Of a DNA stretch of 18,817 nucleotides, positions 9,671 to 17,679 are shown piece by piece. This DNA comes from Carex sylvatica. Taxonomy: Eukaryota > Streptophyta > Magnoliopsida > Poales > Cyperaceae. Within the stretch, counting starts at the first letter, position 1; each line of letters starts with the position of its first letter. Below the pieces are notes generated by a model. That model did not search any database. It saw nothing but the letters and a program-made list of their open reading frames with translations, and was not told the origin of the DNA. The position numbers and the translations under genes were made by a program. Where the stretch lies: the NCBI GenBank assembly GCA_964058845.1, contig CAXKVR010000548.1, positions 1 to 18,817 of the forward strand, in the 5' to 3' direction.

Positions 9671-9842
9671 GATTTTGCATCCTCATATTAACATACCGTT
9701 TGAGTTAATTTTTAAACAATGCAATTAAAATTCAGAATCTATCATGTCCTGTCTATAACAAATAGAGTTCTTCTGCGGATTTAAAACCATACGAATGGTC
9801 CAAATCATACAAAATTTGAGTTAATTTAGAGGATGCGAATTG
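9671..9842. mobile_element. Mutator-like MITE (TTAACTCAAA subfamily)
   Basis: The left end GATTTTGCATCCTC and the right end, read on the other strand, CAATTCGCATCCTC are inverted repeats. A TTAACTCAAA-like motif is found inside both ends, as in the nested element at 6553. No matching TSD is evident: the left 9-mer GGAAGGATG does not match CAGTCGGAG on the right. It is separated from the next MITE by exactly 9 bp. Confidence 0.65.
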
Positions 9843-9851
9843 CAGTCGGAG

Positions 9852-10029
9852 GAATTCGCATCCTCTGAGATATCTCATATTTTGCGTGGCTTTTTGGAAA
9901 ATCTCAACCGTTCAAATACTCTATGCTTGGATCTCAAAGCTCAAACAACACTGGCTCCTGCGCTATTCTCAAATAGGAACCAGACACGTCGGTCACGCAA
10001 AATATGAGATATCTCAGGGATATGGAATC
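9852..10029. mobile_element. Mutator-type MITE (GATATCTC family, copy 2)
   Basis: A 178-bp element whose left end GAATTCGCATCCTCTGAG and right end (read on the other strand) GATTCCATATCCCTGAG continue into GATATCTCATATTTTGCGTG. It aligns end to end with 8462-8640 apart from substitutions. The right flank runs directly into a GT/GCGT microsatellite and the expected copy of CAGTCGGAG is absent, so the TSD was lost or never present. A 61-codon plus-strand open frame (9886-10071) lies over it and is not a gene. Confidence 0.75.
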
Positions 10030-10068
10030 GTTTGTGTGTGCGTGTGTGTGCGTGCGTGCGTGTGTGAC
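10029..10068. repeat. TG/TGCG microsatellite
   Basis: Alternating TG and CG dinucleotides starting at the edge of the MITE terminus. Alternating purine-pyrimidine DNA of this kind can adopt a Z-form in principle. It may have erased the right TSD of the preceding MITE. Confidence 0.8.
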
Positions 10069-10709
10069 TAATAATTGGTGTTCGCCACTAATTATTGGTG
10101 TTTCAACACAGAGATAGAGAACATGATCATAGAAAGTATTTGCAGATCCGTAATCGAAAGATCAATTGGGAAGCATACAAAAATTTAACCAAAGTAATCT
10201 CCTAATAAAAACAATTATTGATCGTCTTGGCATTATGTTAGACTTTACTGCACATATTCTCTTCTAGATATATATATATATAAATTTGGAAATCGGGTAG
10301 GAGCACTTCTAGATGCATATCAATTTCAGATTTCAGTTACTTCATTGTTAAAATTTGATAACGGAAAATGAAATCTGAGAGCATGACACCTTGTTTCTCT
10401 TTCAGAAAACAAACAAGATTGACTACGGAAACAAATTTTAAAGTTAGATTTTCTTCAAAAAAAAAAAATTTAAGTTAGATGGTGTCATGAGTGAATATAT
10501 ACGGTACATGAGAGATTGAGATATATCTGTATCTATTTAAAATTAATCTTAACATATTCTATTTTTGCCCATATTATGTCATTGTCCATTAAAATTAATA
10601 GATAAAGAATAAATAATGAATAATTATCAAATAAATTAATAATTATAAAAATATAATTTAAAATAGAGCTAACAAATAAAACAATTGAAAATAGCTCCTA
10701 TATATACTC

Positions 10710-10783
10710 GTTTGATAAGCTGATGCTTTTAAGCTGATGAAAAAAAAAATCTTACAAATGCTTACTTAAGCATTATCAAATAC
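10710..10783. repeat. 74-bp inverted-repeat candidate (tiny MITE)
   Basis: GTTTGATAAGCTGATGC on the left faces GCATTATCAAATAC on the right across an A tract, with an additional CTTTTAAGC / GCTTACTTAAG match inside. It resembles a very short foldback element. No TSD could be established. Confidence 0.35.
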
Positions 10784-10984
10784 AATACGGATAAAATTAT
10801 GGGTAAAAGAACTTTAATGACGTCCTAATTAAGATTTTCCATTATTCAAAACTCCTTAAAAATCTACATTTCAAGCCCCTTATCTTATGAAACACAGAAA
10901 TATAATGCCAAATTACTAGCCAACTTTTTCTAGCATATCATAATTCCACATTAAAACAACAAGAGGATAATAAATAAGAATCAA

Positions 10985-11120
10985 GTTTTGATATAGTGAT
11001 ACAAATAATACTTTTTAAGTGAAGGATCAGAAGTTCGAAATACGAATAAAAAATTATTTAAAACTATTAAATAAAAATTAGTAGGTCAGACTTCTATCTT
11101 TCTTATAAAAAAGAGAGAGA
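10985..11120 (+). repeat. possible decayed tRNA-derived SINE
   Basis: ATAGTGATACAAATAATAC followed about 35 nt later by GAAGTTCGAAATACG is reminiscent of the A and B boxes of plant tRNA-derived SINEs (B box consensus GWTCRANNC; the last base here does not fit). The segment ends in CTTATAAAAAAGAGAGAG. No TSD was found. This is a weak call from layout only. Confidence 0.25.
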
Positions 11121-11322
11121 GATGATAATAGATGTCAAGTACTGGTTAAACTGCTAGCAAAGTAGGAAGAAGAGACAAGATATGTGATTATATGTATTTC
11201 CAAGTATTATTAACAACCTTACTTGGTAATGTTAATTAAGTCAAGGTTATTAGTTGGGATTTGGGCATCAGGATAAACTAGTTGGCATGACATATTTAAT
11301 ACTAAACAAAAGACAAAAACTC

Positions 11323-11623
11323 CCGAAATTTTTATTAGTACCCAAAAATTCTATCAAATTACTGAATCTATTCAATTTTGAGCGAAATCTCGAATAATGC
11401 CCTGTCCGGTTAATAAATAACCGGACTGATTGATTTTGTCTGGTTAATTATTAACCGGACAGGATCTACTCCATTCAAAAATTGTATTCGGTTAATAATT
11501 AACCGGAAAAAATCAATCAATCCGGTTATTTATTAACCGGACAGAGCATTATTCGAGATTCTGCTCAAAATTAGATAAATTCAGTAATTTGAACGAATTT
11601 TTGGACACCAATAAAAATTTCGG
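11323..11623. mobile_element. palindromic MITE, exact 9-bp TSD, four internal palindromes
   Basis: CAAAAACTC flanks the element exactly on both sides (11314-11322 and 11624-11632). The ends CCGAAATTTTTATTAGT and, on the other strand, CCGAAATTTTTATTGGT are TIRs that continue along nearly the whole 301 bp. Four 21-bp blocks of the form CCGGTTAATnnTTAACCGG lie inside, at 11405-11425, 11439-11459, 11487-11507 and 11521-11541. Each is a near-palindrome and they are placed symmetrically about the centre. The 9-bp TSD suggests Mutator. No coding capacity. The minus open frame 11549-11779 crosses its edge and is not credible. Confidence 0.88.
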
Positions 11624-11632
11624 CAAAAACTC

Positions 11633-12107
11633 CATTAGACAAAATCCACGTGTCCCCCATCGCCAACATAAAGTAATATAATCATAGAGTAGGGTTGTTT
11701 GGGTTAATTTGGTGATGTAAGAGTAATAGAGGCCGCTCGTGAGATCATGACAGTTATTATATTTAATTAGTAACAACATAATGACCTTAATTAGTTTATT
11801 ATCTTATTGGGATCAATCAATGTCTTTAATTGTTAGGCCTGAGAGGTTGAGAGGATAGTTTGAAAGACAGATAAGGATTGCGTAGCAACAGAGGGAACAA
11901 AAATTGGTTCTCACTAACCAACAAAGTTACACCTCACTGCTTTTGACAGTGCATTGTATTAGATAATAAAATGTAAGTGGGAAAATGTACACTGGATCAG
12001 ACGAAGCTGTGGGCAGGTGGTTGAATTTTTTTTTTTTTCGTAATTAAAAAAATATATAGGAAAAGAGGTTGATTATTTTTATTTTTTACAAAAAGGAAGC
12101 CTCTTAT
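11633..12107. other. intergenic DNA, no gene
   Basis: No gene or bounded element found. Long T and A tracts lie near 12026-12050. Confidence 0.4.
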
Positions 12108-12292
12108 TAGGGTGTAGCAAAACTTTGGTTCGGTATCCCTTTTCACGCGAAATAGACCAAAATAAAAAAAATCTTAAAATAGAAATTTTAAAAAAAAATT
12201 TATCTTTTTTTTTCCTCTCATGTGATGTACAGAATTTTAAAAAAAATGTACTGAATTAAAGTTTTGGTACATTTATGTATACCGAAACCTAG
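12108..12292. mobile_element. possible truncated hAT-like remnant
   Basis: The left edge TAGGGTGTAGCAAAACTTTG and the sequence GGTTCGGTATCCC resemble ends of plant hAT-derived elements. TATACCGAAACC near 12278-12289 is the inverted counterpart of the GGTTCGGTAT motif. The outer right terminus and a TSD are missing, so this is a guess at a decayed copy. Confidence 0.3.
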
Positions 12293-12516
12293 AATCGATA
12301 CATTTTTTTTCTTTTAACTTTTTTTTTTTTTTTACAAATTGTGTAGTCTTATGTGCAGCGAGATGAAATAGGATGGACCGAATCAACCCAACGGTACTTG
12401 GTGTATATTTTTTTGTAAAAGTAAATATAACCAACATCTTTTTCTATAACTATTTTTTTTTATTAAGAAAATAAAAAAATCCAGGTGGTTTGCTTTGCAT
12501 TTTAAATTTGGCCTTG

Positions 12517-12826
12517 TTTCCTTTACATTTTAAAATTGATCGAATTTAATTGTGCTCCGTATCGAAAATTCTGAATTCAAAATTAGATGCATGTGTTATT
12601 GATGATTTAAAAGTTCTTATCTTGATCTCATACTTAAAAAAAAAAAATGGGGTCTAATTCCACGTATACAAAAGTTTCTATTATATTTTATAATTGGTTG
12701 AATTTGTGCTCCGAATTGAAGATTGTGGACTCAAAATTTCGGTGCATGTATTGTACATGATTTACAATTTTGATTTTTTTTTATCTCATACTAAATAAAT
12801 TGAGTCCAATTTCACGTGTACCACCG
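12517..12826. repeat. ~155-bp tandem duplication, two units
   Basis: Unit 1 (12517-12674) and unit 2 (12675-12826) can be aligned throughout. Both start TTTCYWTTAYATTTTA, then share GAATTTAATTGTGCTCCG or GAATTTGTGCTCCG, CAAAATTAGATGCATGTG or CAAAATTTCGGTGCATGT, ATCTCATACT, and finally TCCACGTATAC or TTCACGTGTAC. By eye they are roughly three quarters identical. A partial unit seems to precede (TTTGCATTTTAAATTTGG at 12494) and the start TTTCCCATGCATTG of a third follows. This looks like a short old satellite-like array or part of a larger repeat. Confidence 0.72.
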
Positions 12827-12844
12827 TTTCCCATGCATTGACAT

Positions 12845-13012
12845 GGATTCGTATCCTCTCAAGTACTGTAGAGGATTATTCTCACTTTACAGTTTCAGAT
12901 TTAAACTAACGCAGGAACAGTATTATTTGGCTTTGAGATTCGTGCCAAGTTAAAAATGGCCTGAATCTACTAATTATAAAAGATTCCCTTATCAGGGAGA
13001 AGATGTGAATTC
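12845..13012. mobile_element. Mutator-type MITE with exact 9-bp TSD
   Basis: CATTGACAT occurs exactly at 12836-12844 and 13013-13021. The left end GGATTCGTATCCTCTC and the right end read on the other strand, GAATTCACATCTTCTC, agree at 12 of 16. The left end folds locally (ATCCTCT ... AGAGGAT). The middle, CAGTATTATTTGGCTTTGAGATTCGTGC region, matches the GATATCTC-family element at 8462 in the opposite orientation. No coding capacity. Two short open frames (12906-13088 minus and 13015-13257 plus) are not supported as genes. Confidence 0.86.
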
Positions 13013-13300
13013 CATTGACATTCATCCAACAAAAAAAAACTCCCAACAATATATCTAAAATTTCAATTACGTCCAATCGCATTTGCATGTACTACATGCG
13101 CCACAAAAGTTGCTTATTTATAATTTCACGTCTCCTGGCATGCTCGAGTCAGGCGTACAACATACGATTATTCATTTGGAATCTCAAAAGTGACCGATCT
13201 CCTAGAAAAGATACCAATACATTGATCAAACTGATTCAAATGTTGTCTATTTGTTAGGTACTTACGGGTGCAAACTTCTCTCTCGTAGGTAACTGATTCG

Positions 13301-14022
13301 GAGTCCGCATTCTATGAGGTAACTAAAATTTTAATTTGGATCCGAATCGTTTGCTTAGAATTATAACTAATTTGGATCCGAATCGTTTGCTTAAAATGTA
13401 CAAAACTCTTTATGTCAAGCTAAAAACCAATTAGACGGTCTGGATTTAGCGACGTAGTCAGAATTTAATTAGTGAGTGATGGACAAAAATTAGCAGCAAA
13501 AATAAAGTTCTCTGACTATTCGAGCCCTAGCCCTGAGCCACCCGACTGCTGTTCGACCCATCTTCCTGTTCACGTCGGCATCGATGGTCTTTTTTTTTTC
13601 TCTCTTTTTGTGCACCTGTTTCGCTATTTTTTTGTTGTTTCTTTGCTTCTTTCATAAAGTGCTCAAAGGAAAGAAGTAAAAAGGAGTTAGAAACTAATAT
13701 GTGACAATCTATGACGAAGAAGACAACTAGCAAAGATGAGTTAGTGAACGTTGAAAAAAAACATGAATTGCATGGGAAACTCATCAAACTTCACACGGTA
13801 AGGCAAAACTTATTTCAAGATTGAACAGTTGTCCAACCCTGGACTACTCTTAACTCCATTTCTGTCTAAATCCAAACTCAAAATCCGAACCGTCTAATAA
13901 AAATCCAGATCAATCCAATTCAAAGTAAAATGTACAAAACTCCTTTAACATTTGTACCAAAACAAATTGAATGGTTCGGATCCAAACTAAAAAATTTAAG
14001 TTACCTTAGGTGATCTAAATTC
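13301..14022. mobile_element. long-TIR Mutator-type element, Pack-MULE-like
   Basis: The 10-mers AACTGATTCG (13291-13300) and AACTGACTCG (14023-14032) flank the 722-bp element and differ at one base. The left end GAGTCCGCATTCTATGAGGTAACT aligns with the inverted right end GAATTTAGATCACC-TAAGGTAACT. The TIRs continue for roughly 120-150 bp through TTGGATCCGAAYCRTT, ATGTACAAAACTC and AGACGGTYYGGATTT. On the left arm, a TTTGGATCCGAATCG block is duplicated ~50 bp apart. The interior (about 13465-13815) looks less AT-rich in part and does not resemble the TIRs. That is the layout of Mutator-like elements carrying captured host DNA. No transposase is present. Confidence 0.75.
13711..13790 (+). pseudogene. 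possible captured exon fragment inside the Mutator-type element
   Basis: An ATG at 13711 opens a frame with coding-like composition rich in Lys, Glu and Thr. It contains the stretch KDELVNVEKKHELHGKL and ends its best part at ...CTTCACACG before GTAAGG, a good plant-type splice donor consensus. Read through, the frame stops at about codon 38. A CT-rich leader-like stretch (13589-13650) lies upstream. No protein family is recognised. The evidence is a short frame plus one donor-like hexamer, so this could be chance. Confidence 0.3.
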
Positions 14023-14032
14023 AACTGACTCG

Positions 14033-14383
14033 GTCTTATAATTTCTTATTGCGGAGACATTCACTAATATATATTTGGAGATATATCTTAACAACAGTAT
14101 TTTCCTGAATGAACAATTAAATTAAGCTCTCTGTGTTGGTTATATATGAAGATTGAACGACTTTAATGTTCTCTCCGGTGGGTATGGCTTATAATATTTT
14201 AAAAATAACTATCCAATTAAGTCCTCCACCTAACTACGACCCCTAATTAATATGGATATGGTATATATATGCAATTGAAAATGTAGCTTGACATTGAGAT
14301 CATATGCATGTAGCATATGGGTACCTAAGAGAAGAATAGGATGATAAGGTTTGTGATTTTTTGTTTCCGAGAGATGTATAGTT
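14033..14383. other. intergenic DNA, no gene
   Basis: An AT-rich spacer between two foldback or Mutator-type elements. No frame or repeat boundary found. Confidence 0.4.
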
Positions 14384-14393
14384 TGTGAAATTA

Positions 14394-14806
14394 GAGTAGA
14401 ACTAGAGTGTTTTTAAGCTCATCAAAAGTGTTTGGTGAGTTATCTCCAAAACTCATCAAATTGGTTTCAAATAACGAATCTGAACCGTTGGAACCTGCCT
14501 ACATTACGAGTGATGCGTCTAGATGTGAAAATTTTAAACATCCGAATTAATTTAGTATAAAGTCAATCGGTCAAAATTAGAAGGTTAATAAATTAATTTT
14601 AGTGCATTTATTTTTTGAACGTTTTTTGACCGCTTGACTTTATACTAAATTAATTCAGATGTTTAAAATTTTCACATCTAGACGCATCACTCGTAAGATA
14701 TGCGAATTTCAACAGTTCAGATTCATCATTTGAATCTAATTTAATAAATTTTAGAGTTAAACTCACCAAACACTTTGATGAGCTTAAAAACACCCTAGTT
14801 CTATTC
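14394..14806. mobile_element. foldback MITE with exact 10-bp TSD
   Basis: TGTGAAATTA flanks the element exactly (14384-14393 and 14807-14816). The ends GAGTAGAACTAGAGTGTTTT and, on the other strand, GAATAGAACTAGGGTGTTTT are TIRs. The palindrome runs nearly the full 413 bp. The inner arm segments 14504-14566 and 14634-14696 (63 nt) are inverted complements with one mismatch; the outer arms are more diverged. A 10-bp TSD fits Mutator-like elements. No coding capacity. Transcription would give a long double-stranded hairpin. Confidence 0.88.
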
Positions 14807-14992
14807 TGTGAAATTAATAGATGGCGATGAATTTCTGAATCATGACTGATAGAGTGATATGTCTCAAACTTATTTTTTATTTTAGTTTAATTTGTAACTA
14901 CTGATAGAATCAATGCTGAAAATTGAGCCTACATAAAAAATATAGTAAATTCGAATTCGTAATCATATGAGATGCTGTTTCATGTCATGCAA

Positions 14993-15344
14993 CAGCGGTG
15001 GCAACGAGTTGACTTGTTATGAACTGAGTTCAGTTTGAACTTGTTATGAGCTAGTTCATTCGAATCACGAGTGAGCTGACTTTAGAGGTCCGAGTTGAAA
15101 TTTTATTTTGAAATCGTCTCGAGCTGGACCGAGTTAGCTTGCAAACTGACGAGCTGGCTCGCTAAGTTTGGCTAAATCTTGTTTTAAAAAGAAAATAAAT
15201 TCCACATATTGGATCGAGCTGGACAGTATAAAATGCACACAAATTTATACAAATTTACAAATTGATGCTTAGCCGAGCTAGCTAACTCGTGAGCTGACGA
15301 GCAAGCTACGCCTCCAGCTTGAACTCGCAAAGTTTGAACCAGTG
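14993..15344. mobile_element. degenerate hAT-like element (GAGCTCG-rich)
   Basis: The left edge CAGCGGTGGCAACGAGTTG and many inverted variants of GAGCTGACTC, CGAGCTGG and CTCGTGAGCT within resemble plant hAT-derived elements rich in GAGCTCG motifs. The right edge, read on the other strand, begins CACTGGTTCAAACTTTGCG, a weak match. The 8-mers TCATGCAA and TTATCAAA on the two sides agree at only 5 of 8. The limits are approximate. Confidence 0.4.
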
Positions 15345-15480
15345 TTATCAAAACCGGACTGGACCAGTCGGTTGGATCGAAAAAAATCAGAACCGGAACC
15401 CAATCCAGTTTGGTTCGTTTATAAGACCGTTTCTGCTATTGAACCGCTAGAAACCGGTTTAATGGGTCGGTTTTTGATAA
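15345..15480. mobile_element. small TIR element (AACCGG-rich)
   Basis: TTATCAAAACCGGACTGG on the left and, on the other strand, TTATCAAAAACCGACCC on the right form the TIR of a 136-bp element. The interior is full of CCGGTTT and AACCGG variants. It directly abuts the preceding degenerate element. No TSD could be confirmed, so the superfamily is open. Confidence 0.55.
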
Positions 15481-15746
15481 GAATACCAAGAATTTGTTTG
15501 GAAGAAACTCGGTTTTAGAGTGGTTAACTTTTGTACACGTTTTTTCATGCATTAAATATGAGAGAGAAATAAGATATTATTATTGGCTAGACTCCTCACA
15601 TGTGTTACGTTTTACAATTAATTTTCAAGTAAATTAAAAGTAAGAATCGAAAATTGTGCTAATAAAATAAAGGTTTCCCTAGATAAGTAAATTCAGTGTG
15701 AATCGAAACCGCGTCGAAAATAAAAATTTCTATAACTTTAGAGGCT

Positions 15747-16152
15747 CAGTGCGTGCGCACTGGTGGTGAGTGCGGATGTATGATCCGCACTGACCCCAGC
15801 TCTTTTTCTAAAAATTGACTAAGTCCTGAGTGCGGATGTCTCGACCCGCACTGAATTTCAATGCGGACGCATTAGGCTCGGACTTTTCTTGATTCAGTGA
15901 CGTTTTGAGAAAAAAATTGACTAAGTACTGATTGCGTCCGCACTGAAATTTAGTGCGTCCGCACTCATAAATTTCCTGTGATTTTTCTGAAATCCTAAAA
16001 TATGTCCAAGTGATGAGTACGGGTGACTGACCCGCACTGAAAATGAGTACGTTCACACTAGAGTATTTTTCTGTGTTTTCTGTGCCGTTTGAATTCCGAC
16101 AAGGGCTGAGTGTGGGTGGCCGACACGCACTAAAAACGAGTGCGTCCGCACT
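15747..16152 (+). repeat. array of about ten GTGCGG hairpins in the LTR
   Basis: About ten short inverted repeats built on AGTGCG / CGCACT occur in a row. Short forms are palindromes with a 2-nt centre (CAGTGCGTGCGCACTG at 15747-15762; AGTGCGTCCGCACT at 15952-15965 and 16139-16152). Long forms have 7-9-bp stems and 5-9-nt loops (AGTGCGGAT / ATCCGCACT at 15769-15791; others at 15830-15852, 16016-16038 and 16109-16131). A long form is often followed within about 10 nt by a short one, and the pair repeats roughly every 85-100 bp with the spacer partly conserved (TTGACTAAGT, ATTTTTCTG). The array lies upstream of the TATA-like box, where LTR regulatory sequence is expected. Confidence 0.82.
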
Positions 16153-16801
16153 TAGAGAGATTTTTAATCAAAAGTCAGATTTCTTTCTTTTCCTTTCTCT
16201 CTTTCTCCTTCGCCCCTTCCCCCCTCTTTCCTATGTGTTCTGCCAAAAGAAGAAGAAACGAAGGAAAGAGCCCCCTCCCCCTCTCAAACCGCCTAAAAGC
16301 CCGAGAAATTGAAAGTAGAAGCAAGAACTGGCCGTAGATCTCTCCTAGCCCTTCCATTCAGTAATTGTTTCTTTCCTTTTTTTTTCTCTCGAAGCCTCAG
16401 ATTCTCTCGATTGTTCGGGTTTTTGTTTTAAACCCAAAATTTGTGTTTGAAACTCTTGTATACTAGTCCTTTGAGCTTCCTTGTTAGTTATTTGCTGATT
16501 TTTTCTCTCAATTTCGTCTCAATTTTGGGATTTTCAGTTTTAGAGTTTTCGGTACCAAATCCAAAAATTTGAAATGTGTTGATTGATTAGGCTAACCCGA
16601 CCAAATAGACTTGTAATCGGTAGGATTCTCTTTTGATCTTGAAATGCTAGCACATGTATCGATTAATTCGAATTTCGATCAAATCGGGGTTTAACCAATC
16701 GGTAAAATGAATTGTTACCAAATTGAGATGGTATATGGTTTATGGTTTAGAGGACCTAATCGCTAAGTACGTGATGGTTAAGAAGCGTTAAGTAAGAAAA
16801 C

Positions 16802-16812
16802 CTATAAAAAGG
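16802..16812 (+). promoter_or_regulatory. TATA-like box of the LTR promoter
   Basis: CTATAAAAAGG matches the plant TATA consensus and sits 1.2 kb into the LTR, downstream of the hairpin array and a CT-rich stretch. If it is used, transcription would start near 16830-16845, making 15603 to about 16835 the U3 part. Inferred from sequence only; no start-site evidence. Confidence 0.5.
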
Positions 16813-17220
16813 GTATATGAATTCGGTTAAGAAAACAGAAAATAACTCGTGTCACCCAATTGAACCTTCCGACCATTGAACCAAGCCTAAACCAAATGAA
16901 TACGTGTAATATAGGTGTAGGCTTGGTCGAGCAAGACTTTACGGAGCCATTCGAGACGCCTGATCCATAACTTCGTTGTACGCTCGTCGTAATCAGGTGC
17001 AGAATTCTTAGACTTGTTTGATGTTTTATTTTCATAAATTAGATTATTTCTCGATTGTCATGTTGAATGCTTGATTTGTTGCATAATTGTTGGAATTCAT
17101 GTGATATCGTTGATTTGCATATCTGTCTGGTTGTCAAATTGAATTGTTATTCTGTGATCTGATTATGGTTGAAAGTCACCACAAATTGTCGATTGTGAAA
17201 TTTTTTGAGAATAAATTGGT

Positions 17221-17299
17221 GAAGTTGAGCTGTATAACTGACTTTGATCCTGTGAACGAAATTGCAAAGTTGAGCTGTATAGCTGATTTTGATCTCAGG
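17221..17299. repeat. 45-bp tandem duplication in the LTR
   Basis: AAGTTGAGCTGTATAACTGA (from 17222) is repeated at 17267 as AAGTTGAGCTGTATAGCTGA, followed in both by a TTTGATC motif. Two units, the second shorter. Confidence 0.75.
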
Positions 17300-17561
17300 A
17301 TCCTTCTGGTGCATTAGGTGAATGGCCCTCATGGTTTTTCAGTACCGGTTGGGATGAGGGGTGGGTGACTATATATACATTTATATGTTGATTGTGATTG
17401 TGGGTGACTCGTGTGTAACGTCTGTGGCTCGGGTGTATTATCCTACGTGATAGTGCATTTGAAAAGTCAATTGAATATTACGATATCTTGAGTTCCGAAG
17501 TGAATTTTCGTTATATGATTTCAAACTAGACTTTAGAAAACGGTTAAGCCAAAGCACTGCA

Positions 17562-17679
17562 GATGGGTGTCAGATAAAGGGTCCAGATTGGTGGTACGTA
17601 TGTAGGTGTCAGTAACCTACATACGATGGTCAGATAAAAAGGGTCCAGCTCGGTGGAACATCTGTAGGTGCTACTAGCC
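17562..17679. repeat. 60-bp tandem duplication with hairpin in the LTR
   Basis: CAGATAAAGGGTCCAG (17571) recurs at 17631 as CAGATAAAAAGGGTCCAG, each followed by a GGTGG...CTGTAGGTG or GTATGTAGGTG stretch. The end of the first unit folds into a perfect 11-bp stem (CGTATGTAGGT at 17597-17607 with ACCTACATACG at 17615-17625). The same stem is not preserved in the second unit. Confidence 0.75.

Larger units (their letters stand above)
10069..11313. other. AT-rich intergenic DNA, no gene
   Basis: No protein-coding potential is seen. Short (TA)n occurs near 10267-10282. Two weak repeat candidates inside are listed separately (10710-10783 and 10985-11120). Confidence 0.45.

Noticed and set aside
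8462..10029. A single composite Mutator element spanning the two GATATCTC-family copies
   Set aside because: Each copy is complete with both of its own ends, and the outer flanks (ATAAAGAAA and GTTTGTGTG) do not match as a TSD.
13472..13787. Plus- and minus-strand open frames (61 and 86 codons) inside the Mutator-type element
   Set aside because: They are mutually overlapping on opposite strands with low-complexity Phe/Ser/Lys stretches. The only coding-like segment is the much shorter frame at 13711, listed with low confidence.
15747..16152. CRISPR-like reading of the regularly spaced repeats
   Set aside because: The repeats are themselves inverted and degenerate, spacers share sequence between units, and the surroundings are a plant-type LTR, so this is an LTR tandem repeat.
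16043..16357. Three overlapping open frames (two plus, one minus) in the LTR
   Set aside because: They arise from the hairpin array and a CT/GA-rich stretch of the LTR. The predicted proteins are low complexity (Phe/Ser/Pro- or Lys/Glu-rich).
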